Below are positions 49,558 to 60,533 of a stretch of DNA of 64,000 nucleotides, piece after piece. The notes below the pieces were generated by a model. That model was given only the letters and a program-made list of their open reading frames with translations, was not told the DNA's origin and searched no databases. Within the stretch, counting starts at the first letter, position 1. Every line of letters starts with the position of its first letter. This DNA is from Paulownia fortunei (Eukaryota > Streptophyta > Magnoliopsida > Lamiales > Paulowniaceae). The stretch covers positions 14,730,551 through 14,794,550 of the forward strand of contig CM033106.1 in the NCBI GenBank assembly GCA_019321725.1. Direction: 5' to 3'. The translations under genes and the position numbers were made by a program.

Positions 49558-49819
49558 TGTTAGGTTCGCTATAACCTAGGGGGTAAACGTAGCGAAAATT
49601 AAATTTTTTTAATAAAAGATGCAATTTATTGCATTAGCTTTAGTTCCACAGCGATTCTGACGATCAATGTTACTAACAATTTAATAAACAAAATATAAAT
49701 ATAGTGATGATATAATAGTTACCCTTTTTCTAATTCTGTAATTTGAGTGCAAGGTTTGAGGCAACCAATTGTTGGATTGTAGTGAATCTCTCACCAAGGA
49801 GCCCATGCTACAACTTTAA
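49558..49819. repeat. Possible LTR fragment of an unidentified element
   Basis: Begins TGTTAGGTTCGCTATAACC, an LTR-like TG start, immediately after the truncated copia B LTR, and is cut by the Tat/Athila-type LTR at 49820. No second copy is in the window. Assignment is tentative. Confidence 0.35.
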
Positions 49820-51530
49820 TGTTGCAAACCTAAGTGCAGATTGTGTCAAATAATAAATTTTTTGGGAGTCTGAGGTCGATCCACAGAGAAGTTGTTTGAA
49901 GTTTTCAAGATTATATTTTTTAAAAAAAGGGCTTTATGTGGTTTAGAATATAAAAAAAATATATACTATAACTAAGAAATCAAAGTAATAAAAGTATTAA
50001 GGATTAGAGATCCGCTATTGAGTTTTGGATAGAGGAATGATTATGCCACTATTAGAATGTATACATAATGAAGGTTCCAATTAGAAGATGTTATCAAATA
50101 GCTCATAGATTAACGTAATCATAATATTGTCTTACTGTTTGCACCAATACTTGTTTATGTTATCAAGTATTTATGTACACATTTGTCTACAACAAATCAA
50201 GATTTCACATTAGCAATCGATAGAGTAGAACTGTACAACAAGTTAAATGAATCTAAGTATTTGTTGTGCCAATAGAGATACATAAATAAAAAATCACCAC
50301 AAAACAAGAAAGGTTTTAAGGCCAATACTTATTTATGGGATCAAGAATTTATGCACACGTTTATCTACAACAAATCAAAGTTTCACATTAGCAGTCAGTG
50401 GAGTAGAACAACACGATAAGTTAAATGAGCCCAAGTATTTATTGTGCTACTGGTGATACATAAATCAAGAATCACCATAAAATAAGGAGGGTTTCAATCA
50501 AAAATTAAAACAATAATACAACACAACTTAATATTATGCACCTTTATAACTATTTCTCTTTCTCTATCTATAAGTTCATCATTTCTCCTCAGTTAAAATA
50601 AATTTATAAATACATAATGAAAGTATAAAAAACTAAAAATATAAGAAAAAACAGAGAATACATTTCTATAACTACTAGAAAACTTACATTACTACTATAA
50701 AACTTAGCCTAAGGAAAGACAACAATGAAATTTTCTTCACCCTTCTAAGGTTTTTTATGTGTGTTCAATAACATCTAATAGCCCCTATTTAGGGTAGAAG
50801 AGTGTCTAAATTGGCATCTCCAAATTCACTCTAAATGCACTCCAAATTTACTTCAAATATTCTCTAAATTCATATGTCCTTTTTAGATCCGAATTTTATC
50901 ACACATTTTTCTTCATGAAATTAGTTTATTTTAGAAAAGTGATCAACATGAAAGTTGTGTAACATCTTTATTTTTCAACTTGAATCACCTAATTCCAACC
51001 ATTAGGGAAATATTTATGTTTAATTAAAGGAGATATGTTAGCATAGATAGACCTATTCCAATGTACACACCAGAATAAATTTTTAGCTTTAATCAAAACT
51101 GAATTAAGTTGATCTTCCGACATAAAAGTTGTAGTTCTATAAGATTCAGGTTCATAGGGCTTTTGTACATGGAGTTACGCCCAAAATACGAAAACTATAT
51201 AAGTTTGGAAATATGCTTATTTTGAATTTACTGCAAGCTCATCAAAGACTTATAAAGTTTAAGTGATTTCTTGCATATATTTTGATCTACACATGATGGA
51301 TTTAGGCAAAAATGACCATTTTCTTCTAATTGTGATATTTCTTTGATTCAATGAAATATTATCTCCCAACTTGCTCATGAAATGTGTTGTTTTTTTCAGT
51401 TTTACTTTGGCTCTTTTTGTTCATTGATTCCCTAACATAAAAAATTAATAAAATTATAATATTAACAAGAATAAAGCAAAAAAAATATAAAGGATTTGAT
51501 ACAAAAATATATCAAAATATGTACTTATCA
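49820..51530 (-). repeat. 3' LTR of a second Tat/Athila-like element
   Basis: On the minus strand it starts TGATAAGTACATATTTTG directly after the PPT and ends at TGTTGCAAACC (plus-strand 49820), a start like that of the first Tat/Athila LTR (TTGCAAACCACAAGTGCA). It contains a GAGGTCGATCCACAG phrase at about 49880 common in such LTRs. About 1.7 kb. The 5' LTR is not found in the window. The target duplication on this side would be TTTAA (49815-49819). Confidence 0.7.
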
Positions 51531-51551
51531 AATTCCCCCACACTTAACCCT
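51531..51551 (-). other. Polypurine tract of the second Tat/Athila-like element
   Basis: On the minus strand AGGGTTAAGTGTGGGGGAATT directly before the LTR, preceded by CTCGAGGACAAGCA. Both phrases are typical for the lineage. Confidence 0.78.
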
Positions 51552-53260
51552 TGCTTGTCCTCGAGCAAGCCTAAAACAAACCTAAACTAATCCACTTTCG
51601 TAGAAAACTATGATTGTATTTAGCATATGCAACAAGCCTTTAAACCCCTAGGTGGTCCATAGAGGACAAGTTATAGTCTCATGAGGATTTCCAGTAGTGA
51701 TACCCACAAACACCTACGATAACTAACTTTCAACCATTATTCTCAAGATAATATGGAAATGAAATCAAACAAGTGTTAAATCTAACCCTTAGTCATTTAA
51801 AAGTCAACACATTTCCACAATAAGCATACTTAAGTGTGTGTGTGTGAATAGTTAATGTCAACAGTGATGAAACCATACACGCTTCAAACAAGTGAATTCT
51901 CATAAAACCTTATAAAAACCATCACCCAATCTCTAATAGAAGAGTTAAACATCATAAGCTCTTCATTTGGTACAAATCTCCACTACACCAAAGGCACCAC
52001 ACGAAATCAAAAGGTTTTCAACAAAGATTATAATGGGGCCAAAGAGTAGTGATCTGGCTAGGAAATAAAAAGATAGGATGTAACAAAGATTATAAGAACT
52101 TCATGGGATTAGAGACATAGAATTTACCAATGAAGAATTCTTATACTCTACGAATTTCAAAATCAGGGCCTATTGTTATTGAATTAGACCATCTTCATCA
52201 TTTTTATTGATTTTGCAACATCTCATTTTTAGTTGCAACTCATAATATTTTTAACACTTTGCAATTTCTTTTTTAAGAAGAGAAACTCCCCCACGCTTAT
52301 CTTCTATTCCAACCCAAATTTCTTTTGCAAGCTCACCTTGTCAATGGAATGTCTCTTAAATTTTGAATTATTTTCAATGGTAGGATAATAGTGTATTTAG
52401 GCTAGGTAAGAAGATATGGTTAAAAAAATGCTTGTTTATTGAAAGATTTAAAGTGACTTACTATAGGGGATATTCTTTTAGAACATCATATGGGGAACAA
52501 GCTGATTTGGCCATGGTGGTAGAAAGCTTAATGTTTTAATTATTTTTTAAGTGGTGCTCAATCAGTCGTTCACCTCGATAGACTAAAAGGAAAAATTCTA
52601 ACACTTAGCCCCTATATGTTGAAAATCTAAGTGATGATTAATTAAAGCGAGGGCATAAGAACTACCTGTTTTGATATGCTTGTCTCCTCATTGAATAACA
52701 TAACTATTTGTACAAAAAGATTTGAGCATAATTATCACAAAAATATATTAATCAAAGAACAATATCAAAGTCTAAAATAACACCCATCATTAATCAAACC
52801 ACATTATTCATGCTTAATTGTAATCATTGAAGTTGGAAGAATATCTACAACTCAAAAAAATGATAATTCACAAACTTTTGTTAAAATTTTCACAAAGTTG
52901 CCATGTTATGCCAAAAAAAAATAGGGATGTGTCTCAAAAGTATTAAAGTTACTCTTTACTTTGCCACCCTTTTTCATGGTTTCAATTGATCCAAAAAAAA
53001 ACACACATGAATTTTATTTTGTTTTTTAAAAAAGAAACTAGAAAAACACACATTGAACACACAAGACATGATATCAACTATACCTTCCCCCAACCTAATC
53101 AAGACATTGTCCCTGAAAATGGATATGAAAGTAGAGTTTAGAAGATATTACCTAAAATGTGACTTATTAGAAAATAAAGTTGAAACAACACAATATATAT
53201 ACTATTAGTTGAACCCATTAAGGATAAATTTCACATGTTGAGAGTTAAATTCATTTTGTA
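51552..53260 (-). other. 3' non-coding region of the second Tat/Athila-like element
   Basis: No coding signal. An inner purine run with the phrase GGGACAATGTCTTGATTAGG and TTGGGGGAAGG (minus strand, about 53085-53120) corresponds to the inner run at 7613-7625 of the first element. A (GT)n run of about six units is at 51835-51848. Where the element ends on the right cannot be seen; the LOG pseudogene starts just beyond. Confidence 0.5.
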
Positions 53261-53263
53261 TTT

Positions 53264-53881
53264 TCAACCATTATCACTATTAGACCAATCTACATGAGCC
53301 AAAGTTGGATCTATTTCTGGCACATATGATAGAAGTTGATTAATTAGTTAGTCAGGTGTTGGAGCAAAAATGAGAATTCGTCTCGCAAATGGTGAAACAA
53401 AACCTTTTTCTATAGCATGATCTATAAAAGATAGCAAACCATTAAAGAAACTATTAACATTAAAAATACCTATAGGTTTCTAGTGAATGCTGAGTTATGC
53501 CCAAGAGACAACTTGGAATAATTCCTCCAGTGTACCAAAACCACCAAGTAGAGTGATGTATGCATCCGTATTATTTAACATGTTAGATATTATGTCCTAA
53601 ATATGTGACACCTTTAGCTCATCTCCAATAGTCATACATATGATATTCTGTACTAATAAAAGTTTTGGGATAACTCAAAACTTTAACTCCTCCTACATGA
53701 GCAGAAGTAGCAATACTCCCCATTAACCCTAGACTACCTCCCCCATACACTAAATGAATTTTTCTTTATGCTAAAGTTCTACTAAGGTTATTGGTTGTTC
53801 CTATAAACTCACCATTTTTCCTGGATTGGTTCCACAAAAGACACAAATACAACTGAACTTGCGAGTGGAAGACCCTTCCAT
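53264..53881 (-). pseudogene. LOG: Intronless LOG (cytokinin riboside 5'-monophosphate phosphoribohydrolase) pseudogene
   Basis: LOG enzymes release active cytokinin bases from their nucleotides. On the minus strand, ATG at 53879-53881 opens MEGSSTRKFSCICVFCGTNP, the LOG N-terminus. After a frame change come LVYGGGSLGLMGSIA at about 53740-53780, VGGVKVLS, TIGDELKVSHI, and then NTDAYITLLGGFGTLEELFQ at about 53520-53580. That is the signature PGGxGTxxE block, with Pro changed to Leu. The end LLSFIDHAIEKGFVSP, PTPD and SYVPEIDPTLAHVDW reaches a stop at 53264-53266. The length, 618 bases, equals an intron-free LOG coding sequence (about 205-215 codons), whereas plant LOG genes I know have several introns, so a processed pseudogene is likely. 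Several frameshifts and at least three stops make it non-functional. It lies beside Tat/Athila-type sequence on the same strand. Confidence 0.85.
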
Positions 53882-54149
53882 TTTTTTTCTTTTTTTTAAA
53901 AAGTAAGTTATGCAAAAAAGGAGTAAGTATAGTGTTATTTATTGAGATGTGAACAGGGAATACATTTATTGCACGTATTTGTTTTTTTCTAGAAATGTTG
54001 AAAATAAGGACACATAATTTGAAAATTTGCTACTTACAAGTGAATGTACATATAGTTGTAACTGTGGCTCACATTTTTCTCTAAGGTTACATCCAATAAC
54101 GGCTTAAATGCCCTCTATGGGTCGAGGATATGCTTTGCATCTAATTTTC
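53882..54149. other. Non-coding DNA with no recognisable feature
   Basis: AT-rich with T-runs directly beside the LOG start (53881-53898). I see neither an LTR nor a PBS that would close the second Tat/Athila-like element here. Confidence 0.4.
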
Positions 54150-54924
54150 TTATAAACTGGCAAATAAGGTGTGATATGATTCATACATTACATGTTAATT
54201 GCGTGCTATTTGCATTTATATTAACATCATATAATTCATTTTCTTTTATACGACGTTCTTAATCATTAAACTTAATTTTGAAGCTTTAGCATGGAATTGA
54301 TTATCGAATCCCCTAACCTAAATGGTCAATTCTACATTGGGATAAGAAGAAAATTAGGTATCAATATGATGAATATTACTAGGTTACACATTATAATTTT
54401 CAAAGTATTAAAAGTGTTACTAGTAAGTTTATACAGTTTAATTTGATTTGATCAAGTTATTTCAAAAGTATATATTTGTAAATTAACATACTTGGGATAT
54501 TGGACATGATATAATGTGATTTAAATGTCATATTACAAGATCCATATGTGCATATGAATTTAGAAATGCAAACAAGACCATCATTTATGAATCGGATGTC
54601 AATTAGTTTAGAGATCGAATAAACGATTAAGAAATTAGGGTTGAACTTATTATTCGATCGTAAAGACATTAAAATAGGTTGTAAATAGATAAATCAATAA
54701 TGATAAACACTAGATTACAGTTGTATAAGGTGTGTGTAACATCAGATTTGAACCATCACTTGACATATCAAGCTACCACCTCAACCTTTCTTCATTTTTA
54801 TCCTTGAACCATGACCAAAAACTATTTTCTGAGCTATTTCATCTTCCAAACCTCCATATTAAATTTTATAAGTTTCTCTCAAGTGCTTCAAGTAAAGAAA
54901 AAAGGGAAGGAAGCAAAGGGAAGT
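54150..54924 (+). repeat. gypsy-2-family LTR fragment, opposite orientation, running into the gap
   Basis: Reverse complement of the left gypsy-2 LTR: 54150-54240 matches the first bases of that LTR (GATTCATRCATTACATG). The part 54395-54640 matches strongly (GTGTTACTAGTAAGTTTATA; TGGGATATTGGACATGATAT; GAATCGGATGTCAAT), and 54740-54924 matches the TTTTCATCTTCCAAAC region. The LTR continues into the unsequenced gap. Confidence 0.75.
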
Positions 54925-55024
54925 NNNNNNNNNNNNNNNNNNNNNNNNNNNNNNNNNNNNNNNNNNNNNNNNNNNNNNNNNNNNNNNNNNNNNNNNNNNN
55001 NNNNNNNNNNNNNNNNNNNNNNNN
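54925..55024. other. Assembly gap (100 N)
   Basis: Exactly 100 N, the usual placeholder for a gap of unknown size. It separates LTR sequence from the ULP2 exons, so the remaining part of the retroelement and possibly upstream ULP2 exons may be missing here. Confidence 0.99.
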
Positions 55025-55033
55025 AATAAACAG

Positions 55034-58000
55034 GAAGAAGATATTTCAATGAAGTTCATGAATTTGGATTTTGTCGCGCTTCAGGTTCTCTTACTTAACC
55101 TAATTCCATCCTTATTACCTTTTTCCGAATATTTTGTCTTGCATTAAATTTAATAAACACTGGATGATTTTGTCGATTTGGAGTAGTTTTTTATGGTAAA
55201 GAGACGACATTTTCAAAAAGCTTTATACTGTGGATGAATGAGGTTCATAGGTATCAATTAGGAAACTTAATTGATTCAGTTTTTTTGTGGGATGAATAAT
55301 GTGACATTTCAGTGATCTATCAAAAGTGGAGATATTTTGTTGGAGACAGGGGAGGGTGGGCTCAGTTAAAGAGTCATTTGGAATTAAAGTTCAAATTTTG
55401 AGGGCAAAAAGTGGAGAAATGAGTTTAATTGTGAAGAAACTACTTGACTGGATAGATTGTAATTTAAATATGAGCTCTTTTGCATGTGTTTGTTTTTAAT
55501 TCCTAATCGATGTAGATTTCGCAGTCAATTAGCCGTCATCCTGGATTTTCAACGTATGCTGTTTAAAGCAATTACTTCCAATCTGATGAGAGGAAGGGTT
55601 GGACACATCTATTAGAAGGCTATTAGGAGTTAGTGTTGGTACATGGATTGAGACTCTAAATTTGCATGTGAAACTTGCCAACAAAGGCAACCATATATTG
55701 AGATGCTGTCTAATTATTATGCCTGTCATCATTATTTAATTGCTTAATACCTTTTCTTTTCCATTTACACAAGGCAATTTAGCAGTTCTGAGTTTTCGGT
55801 TCCTTTCTCAATGTTTTGTTTCAGCTGCCACAGCAAGAAAACTTGTTCGATTGTGGCCTTTTTTTGCTTCACTATGCAGAGCTTTTTCTGGAGCAGGCGA
55901 CAAACTTCAGCGCAACTAAATATTTTGACTTTGTAAGTTGTTTTGTCTCCTTTGGAACCTCGAACATAGAATTTCAATGGTTCTCTCTTCGGAAAGTCAA
56001 CTGAAAGGGTGTTCACAAGTTTGACTTTTGGCTTTATTTAGTTCCTTTTGTTTTAGGAACTTCCTAACCTCTTCTATTTTGAGCAGAGAAAAGAAATAAT
56101 AATTTGTTCTGACATAAATGGTGCTCGTCTTTTCTCCTTTGGAAGAGGGGCAAATTGGATTGATAAAATGATCCCTGCATTAAGTGACCTCTGACCAATT
56201 GATTCTGTCTTCTGAGTAGCTTTATTAAGATCAGTATGATCAATACGGTTCATTTTATAATGAAAAAAACAACAACTTTGTTTACATATTTTTTATTGTC
56301 GGAAGAGTCCTCCAAGTATTTTGGTTTTGCATTAGATTCGTTTTTCTTTTATTTTTTTCATGTTTTTGGACTATGAATAAAGAAGAGAGGATAAGCTTAT
56401 TACATTCATTAAAAAAGCTATGACAATTTACCCTAAGTAATTGAGCGTGAGAGCCAAATGAATCGCAAGATTCATGTTTGGTTCGGGCAAGTCGATACTT
56501 AGGAAATGTCGAGTCAAACCATTTGCCTTTATTTCAACAAAGGAAGCACGGGCTTCTTGAGAACAACAATACTAAACAAGTCCAAACTAATTGAATATTT
56601 GTATTAGAAATTCCTCGAATTGGTTTACAATTTCCATAAAGGATATAATTGACAACTAAAAGTTGAGATTCCAACCCCCAAGTAAAGAACTGTTACAAAT
56701 AATGAAGAAACTAGTAGATCCTGTTCAAGATGTGCCAATTAAGGTTTCAGGAGCTTCATTTGGCTAGACTGTGATGTATTTATATTGGTCCTTTCTGTCT
56801 GTTATTTGCATCAATTGCACGGGGGAATTTTTTTGTTAAATGTAGCACTGTCTGAATCTTCATGTCTGGTTTCTTTTCATTGATTAAAGTGAATGCCTTT
56901 CTTTGTTCTTGTGTAATATGAGAGCTTGTATTAGGCTGACATATTCTATCATGTTCCTATTGTTGAATATGCAGTGGTAATGCCATAATATGGATGATAT
57001 ATTTGTCTGCCTTTACCAAGAAGAAAGGCATGTTCCATCACAGCACATCCATGATATATGAAAGAATGCGCCGTAGACTATATCACTTTTGCTTTTATAC
57101 TTTTTGGGTGTTTGGCACATGGTAATATGTGATGCTTTATATCTTTATTTAGAAATCTCTAGACTGAGATCAAGTTGAGCCATGTATTGAATTCTACGGT
57201 GATAATGTTCACTGTAGTTTGTAAGCGAACTATATAATAATTTATATGGGAATTTGATGTTTCTTTGAGACATCCAATAAAGAAAGGAGGTGAAATAATG
57301 CACAGGTTTCACACGTGGGCGTGGAAACATTTTTCCAAGCGGAACTAGTTTCTCTTATTGATACCAGGTTAAATGTATTGCCTTTTTTCCAGCACTAAGA
57401 AAGCGTTCATGATTGTTGCTTTAGTTTCTTTTTGGCTTAATTAGTTGTAATTGTTGCTCTTGCTGCTCTTTTGAAAAGATGGCATAATAGACAAATCGTC
57501 TGTTGGGTTTCTTGATGCAGTTGAATCCCTAATTTTTGCATAGGAAATCATAATGGAGGATAATGAAACTTTTCTGTCTCTGCAGCTTAATAAGGATTGG
57601 TTCCTTCCTGCTGAGGTTTCTCTCAAAAAACGCGATCACATTAGAAAACTGATCCACAAAATAATTCAAGATAATGACCTGAAAGATTCTCCAGCCGCTC
57701 GTAATAACAAATATCTTCAAAGTGGTTTAAACAAGGGAGAAAGCGGTGCAAAATGTGTACAGCAAAATGGTGTGAAAGAATCATCTGTTGATATCAAGTA
57801 CAACTCCAGTGATGATTTTGAAATTAAGGGGTTAGAGCAAAGGAGTATTGACATATCAGTGATTGATGAAAGTTTTCAGCCTTATAAGCTTCTGGTGCCG
57901 ATTAATCAATTCAATAACATGAGTTTGCCGATGGAGGTAACCCCTTACCAACGAGCATTTATTTTTCCATGCATAGAAAAGTTGGAACAAAGTGTATATG

Positions 58001-58654
58001 AGAAATCCTCAGTTTCACAGTTTTGTTGGCTTTTTTTTCCTTGTGGTCTAAAATGGCGTCTATTTCCTGCTATGTGGCTGGGTGTATTTTAGTAAACAGT
58101 AACCAACTGCTCAGCATTTGTGTGATTTGTTGGTTTCAGCTCTCAGTATCGTCTTCCCTTAGCATGTGAATGCTTTTACCTTCCAATAGATGCGATATGC
58201 TCAATACTTTCGTATGCATAATATGGAAAAATATTTGTCGTTTACTATGCTTTCAAACAAACTATTCATTTCCTAATTGTTATATCTCAAACAGGAAGCA
58301 CTTGAGAAGCAAGCCAACTTTCCACCAGGAGACGCAGCAAGCAGATATGAAGCTGATGAAGATGATATACTGATGCCTCCCTGCTGTCCACTTAGTAGTT
58401 TCAGGACTGGACAGATGAAGGTTTCACAGGAAACTTCTAAAACTTGTTCTGGCAAGTCCCCTATTATAATTGATATAGAGAATGAGGAGGATTATGTTCC
58501 TGAAGTTGCATCTCCTACTGAAAGGCAGAAAGACAAGTATGAGAACGCTTCAATGTCGAGTGAGGATCTTGCAGCATGTGTTGTTGAGGATTCTGAAGAG
58601 GAAAGTGGGGCCGAAAGCATCATAAAGACTGGGAGATCCTCTTTCCTGATTTGA
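55034..58654 (+). CDS. ULP2: ULP2/SPF-type SUMO protease, 3' half (four exons)
   Basis: SUMO-specific cysteine protease (C48 family), which removes SUMO from nuclear proteins. Visible exons: 55034-55084 ([17 protein letters not shown]), 55825-55932 (36 codons), 57586-57936 (117 codons) and 58295-58654 with TGA. All introns are GT-AG and phase 0, giving 289 residues. Exon 55825 holds the catalytic Gln/Cys block [20 protein letters not shown]. The next exon continues [16 protein letters not shown], characteristic of plant ULP2/SPF1/SPF2 proteins. The last exon is acidic and has two SUMO-interaction-like motifs, [11 protein letters not shown] (58460-58492) and [10 protein letters not shown] (58577-58606). 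The catalytic His and Asp are encoded upstream and are absent: the visible gene starts 10 bases after the gap. The frame is fully open here, so this may be the end of a living gene, or a fragment cut off by the retroelement. I read no upstream exon anywhere left of the gap. Confidence 0.9.
55933..57585 (+). other. Large ULP2 intron (1653 bases)
   Basis: Donor GTAAGT directly after YFDF, acceptor TTTCTGTCTCTGCAG. No nested gene or transposon is recognisable in it. The ATG at 57553 in frame with the next exon is intronic. Confidence 0.75.
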
Positions 58655-59750
58655 CCAATTGGTCAAATTATGTAAATATTTTATCGAAACTGGAAGGAAA
58701 ACAAAATGCTGCAAAGATGGGAGTTACCCTGACCGTGAAGTTATATGTGCAAGAGCATATTATAAGATAGTCAGTATAGAATACTTATGGTGCGTGGAAT
58801 CATTTACACCATGGTGTGGTTACCATCAGAAGGAGCCGAAGAGGGTTAGGCTTCTCTTTTGAAATCCCTAAAGTTCACCTCTTCTTTGCATAACCCCCCA
58901 GGTCCCTACTCAGAATAGAAGGAACAAAAAATTGAGAGGAAAGACAGAAAGAGGTTGGCCTGGAGAGAGGTATTTGTTTTTGCAAATTTCCCACTCTTGT
59001 TCATTTTCAACCTCACGTTTTTCGCTTTGCTTATGACTCTGTGTGGGTAAGTGCTCTTGCATGCACACACAGGCAATTTTGTAGCTGCATTTTGGCCTTA
59101 TAACATACAGGTTGTCACCATGGTTGATATGTATATATGTATATTCCCTTTTAAGCTACCTGGCATTTTGATAAGGATCAATGTTTGATTAGCCATTGGG
59201 CAACATCGTTGGCTCCAAGATTGATGGGTTTCAATTCTACATCTTTTAATTTTAGAAAATATTGCAATTTTCCACTATCACAAGGGTGTGGAATCATCGT
59301 TCAAGATCAAGACAATTTGATTGAATCCATGGAAAAGGCATCGTGATTGAAGCGAGCCATATTTTTCAACAGACAAAGTTGCTTCACATTTGTTTTTTGT
59401 GAACACCTCTTTCACGAGGACATAGAAAAAGATAAAAAAGTACAAGCTTACTGAAACAAGAAGGATATCTTAACCAGTGTGCAAATCAAGATGACTGCTT
59501 CCAACCAACTATTTAATTTGAATGGTACGCCCATGTTTGGTAATCTACTTTCAGATCCTTGGATGCAATATACGACTTTAACTTTAGGTGGCAAATCAAT
59601 TGATCCATAAGCTATTTCAACAATTCTGTGGATCGTAGAGAAGTTCGCTCTTATTATATTGAAAATTATTATAAATTGTTAGAAGTATATATACGAAAGA
59701 CTCCATATAGGGACAGGTGAAAGACTCCATATAGGCATAGGTAGTTTCAA

Positions 59751-59781
<31 letters not shown>

Positions 59782-60084
59782 GAAAGACTGAGTGCCCATA
59801 AGAAGAAGTTGAGGCTAATTAAAAGGCTAAATTAGCGACAAGTAATAAAAGTACAAGAGAGAAAAAAATAGTCATACTAATAGAATTCAGCTTAGGATAG
59901 AGAGTGGAGTGAAGAATGTTTAGAATCAGGTTGAATACACTCAATCTGTCTATATAAAGCCATCAATAGCCCTCCTCTGATTGGATTGGCTTAGAATCAT
60001 TGTAACCAATGACTCCCTTCATTTCAGAATCAAGACACAGAAAATCCGATTTCAAGATTATGGACTCTTTAAAATTTGATCCGA
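58655..60084. other. ULP2 3' untranslated region and intergenic spacer
   Basis: The first few hundred bases are probably 3' UTR. AATAAA-like signals are not convincing. The rest is AT-rich spacer with one microsatellite. No gene seen; the open frame at 58659-58862 lacks any recognisable motif. Confidence 0.5.
59695..59790. repeat. (AC)14 microsatellite flanked by a short direct repeat
   Basis: The AC run is at 59754-59781. GAAAGACTCCATATAGG occurs at 59695-59711 and 59719-59735, and GAAAGACT again right after the run at 59783. The pattern looks like replication slippage. Confidence 0.85.
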
Positions 60085-60533
60085 CTAGGTACAATTATTT
60101 GCGTTGCCCTCACGTAACACCAAAAATTTAAAGTGGACCACTACTTTTATTAGTAAGGGATGATACTGACCCTCTGTATGTGTTTTCCTTTGAGTTACAA
60201 AGTTTGTATACATGAAAAAAGCAAGTGGTTTCCTTTGAATCCTGCCCCAAGAAAACCTTGAATTTGATACTACGTTTTCATATCATTGTTCAAATCGGAG
60301 TTGCACTTCCACAAGCCCACATCAACTAATCATAAACAAATGCAAAAACAATATCTGAAGGTTGAAATGTCTTATTACCTCAGCAAAACACACAAAAATG
60401 ACAGATGGAGACACACATCTATATACACTAGTTTAAGCCATGCTTGCAACAGAAAGCACCTCTATTCATCCAACTCCCCAGGAAAACGAAAAAAGGGAAA
60501 GGAAAGATTAATTGATCAATGTCTACCATTAGA
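60085..60533 (+). promoter_or_regulatory. Upstream region of the terpene synthase pseudogene, duplicated at 62356
   Basis: This segment is repeated, with differences, before the second TPS start. Conserved blocks include CACAAGCCCACAT, TAATCATAAACAAATGCAA, AAATGACAGATGGAGAC and GAAAGCACCTCTATTCATCC. A TATA-like TATATACA sits at 60420-60427, 107 bases before the ATG; the second copy reads CTATCGTAC there and lacks it. Confidence 0.55.

Noticed and set aside
54732..55052. Open frame spanning the N gap
   Set aside because: About a third of it is unsequenced N and the left part is gypsy-2 LTR. The real ULP2 exon here uses an acceptor at 55032-55033 in another frame.
55765..56016. Minus-strand open frame over the ULP2 catalytic exon
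   Set aside because: Antisense shadow of the exon with the DCG catalytic block; no motif of its own.
57553..57585. Upstream ATG ([11 protein letters not shown]) as an independent start of the ULP2 third exon
   Set aside because: The segment ends in a good acceptor (TCTCTGCAG), and LNKDWF continues directly from YFDF of the previous exon as in the protein family.
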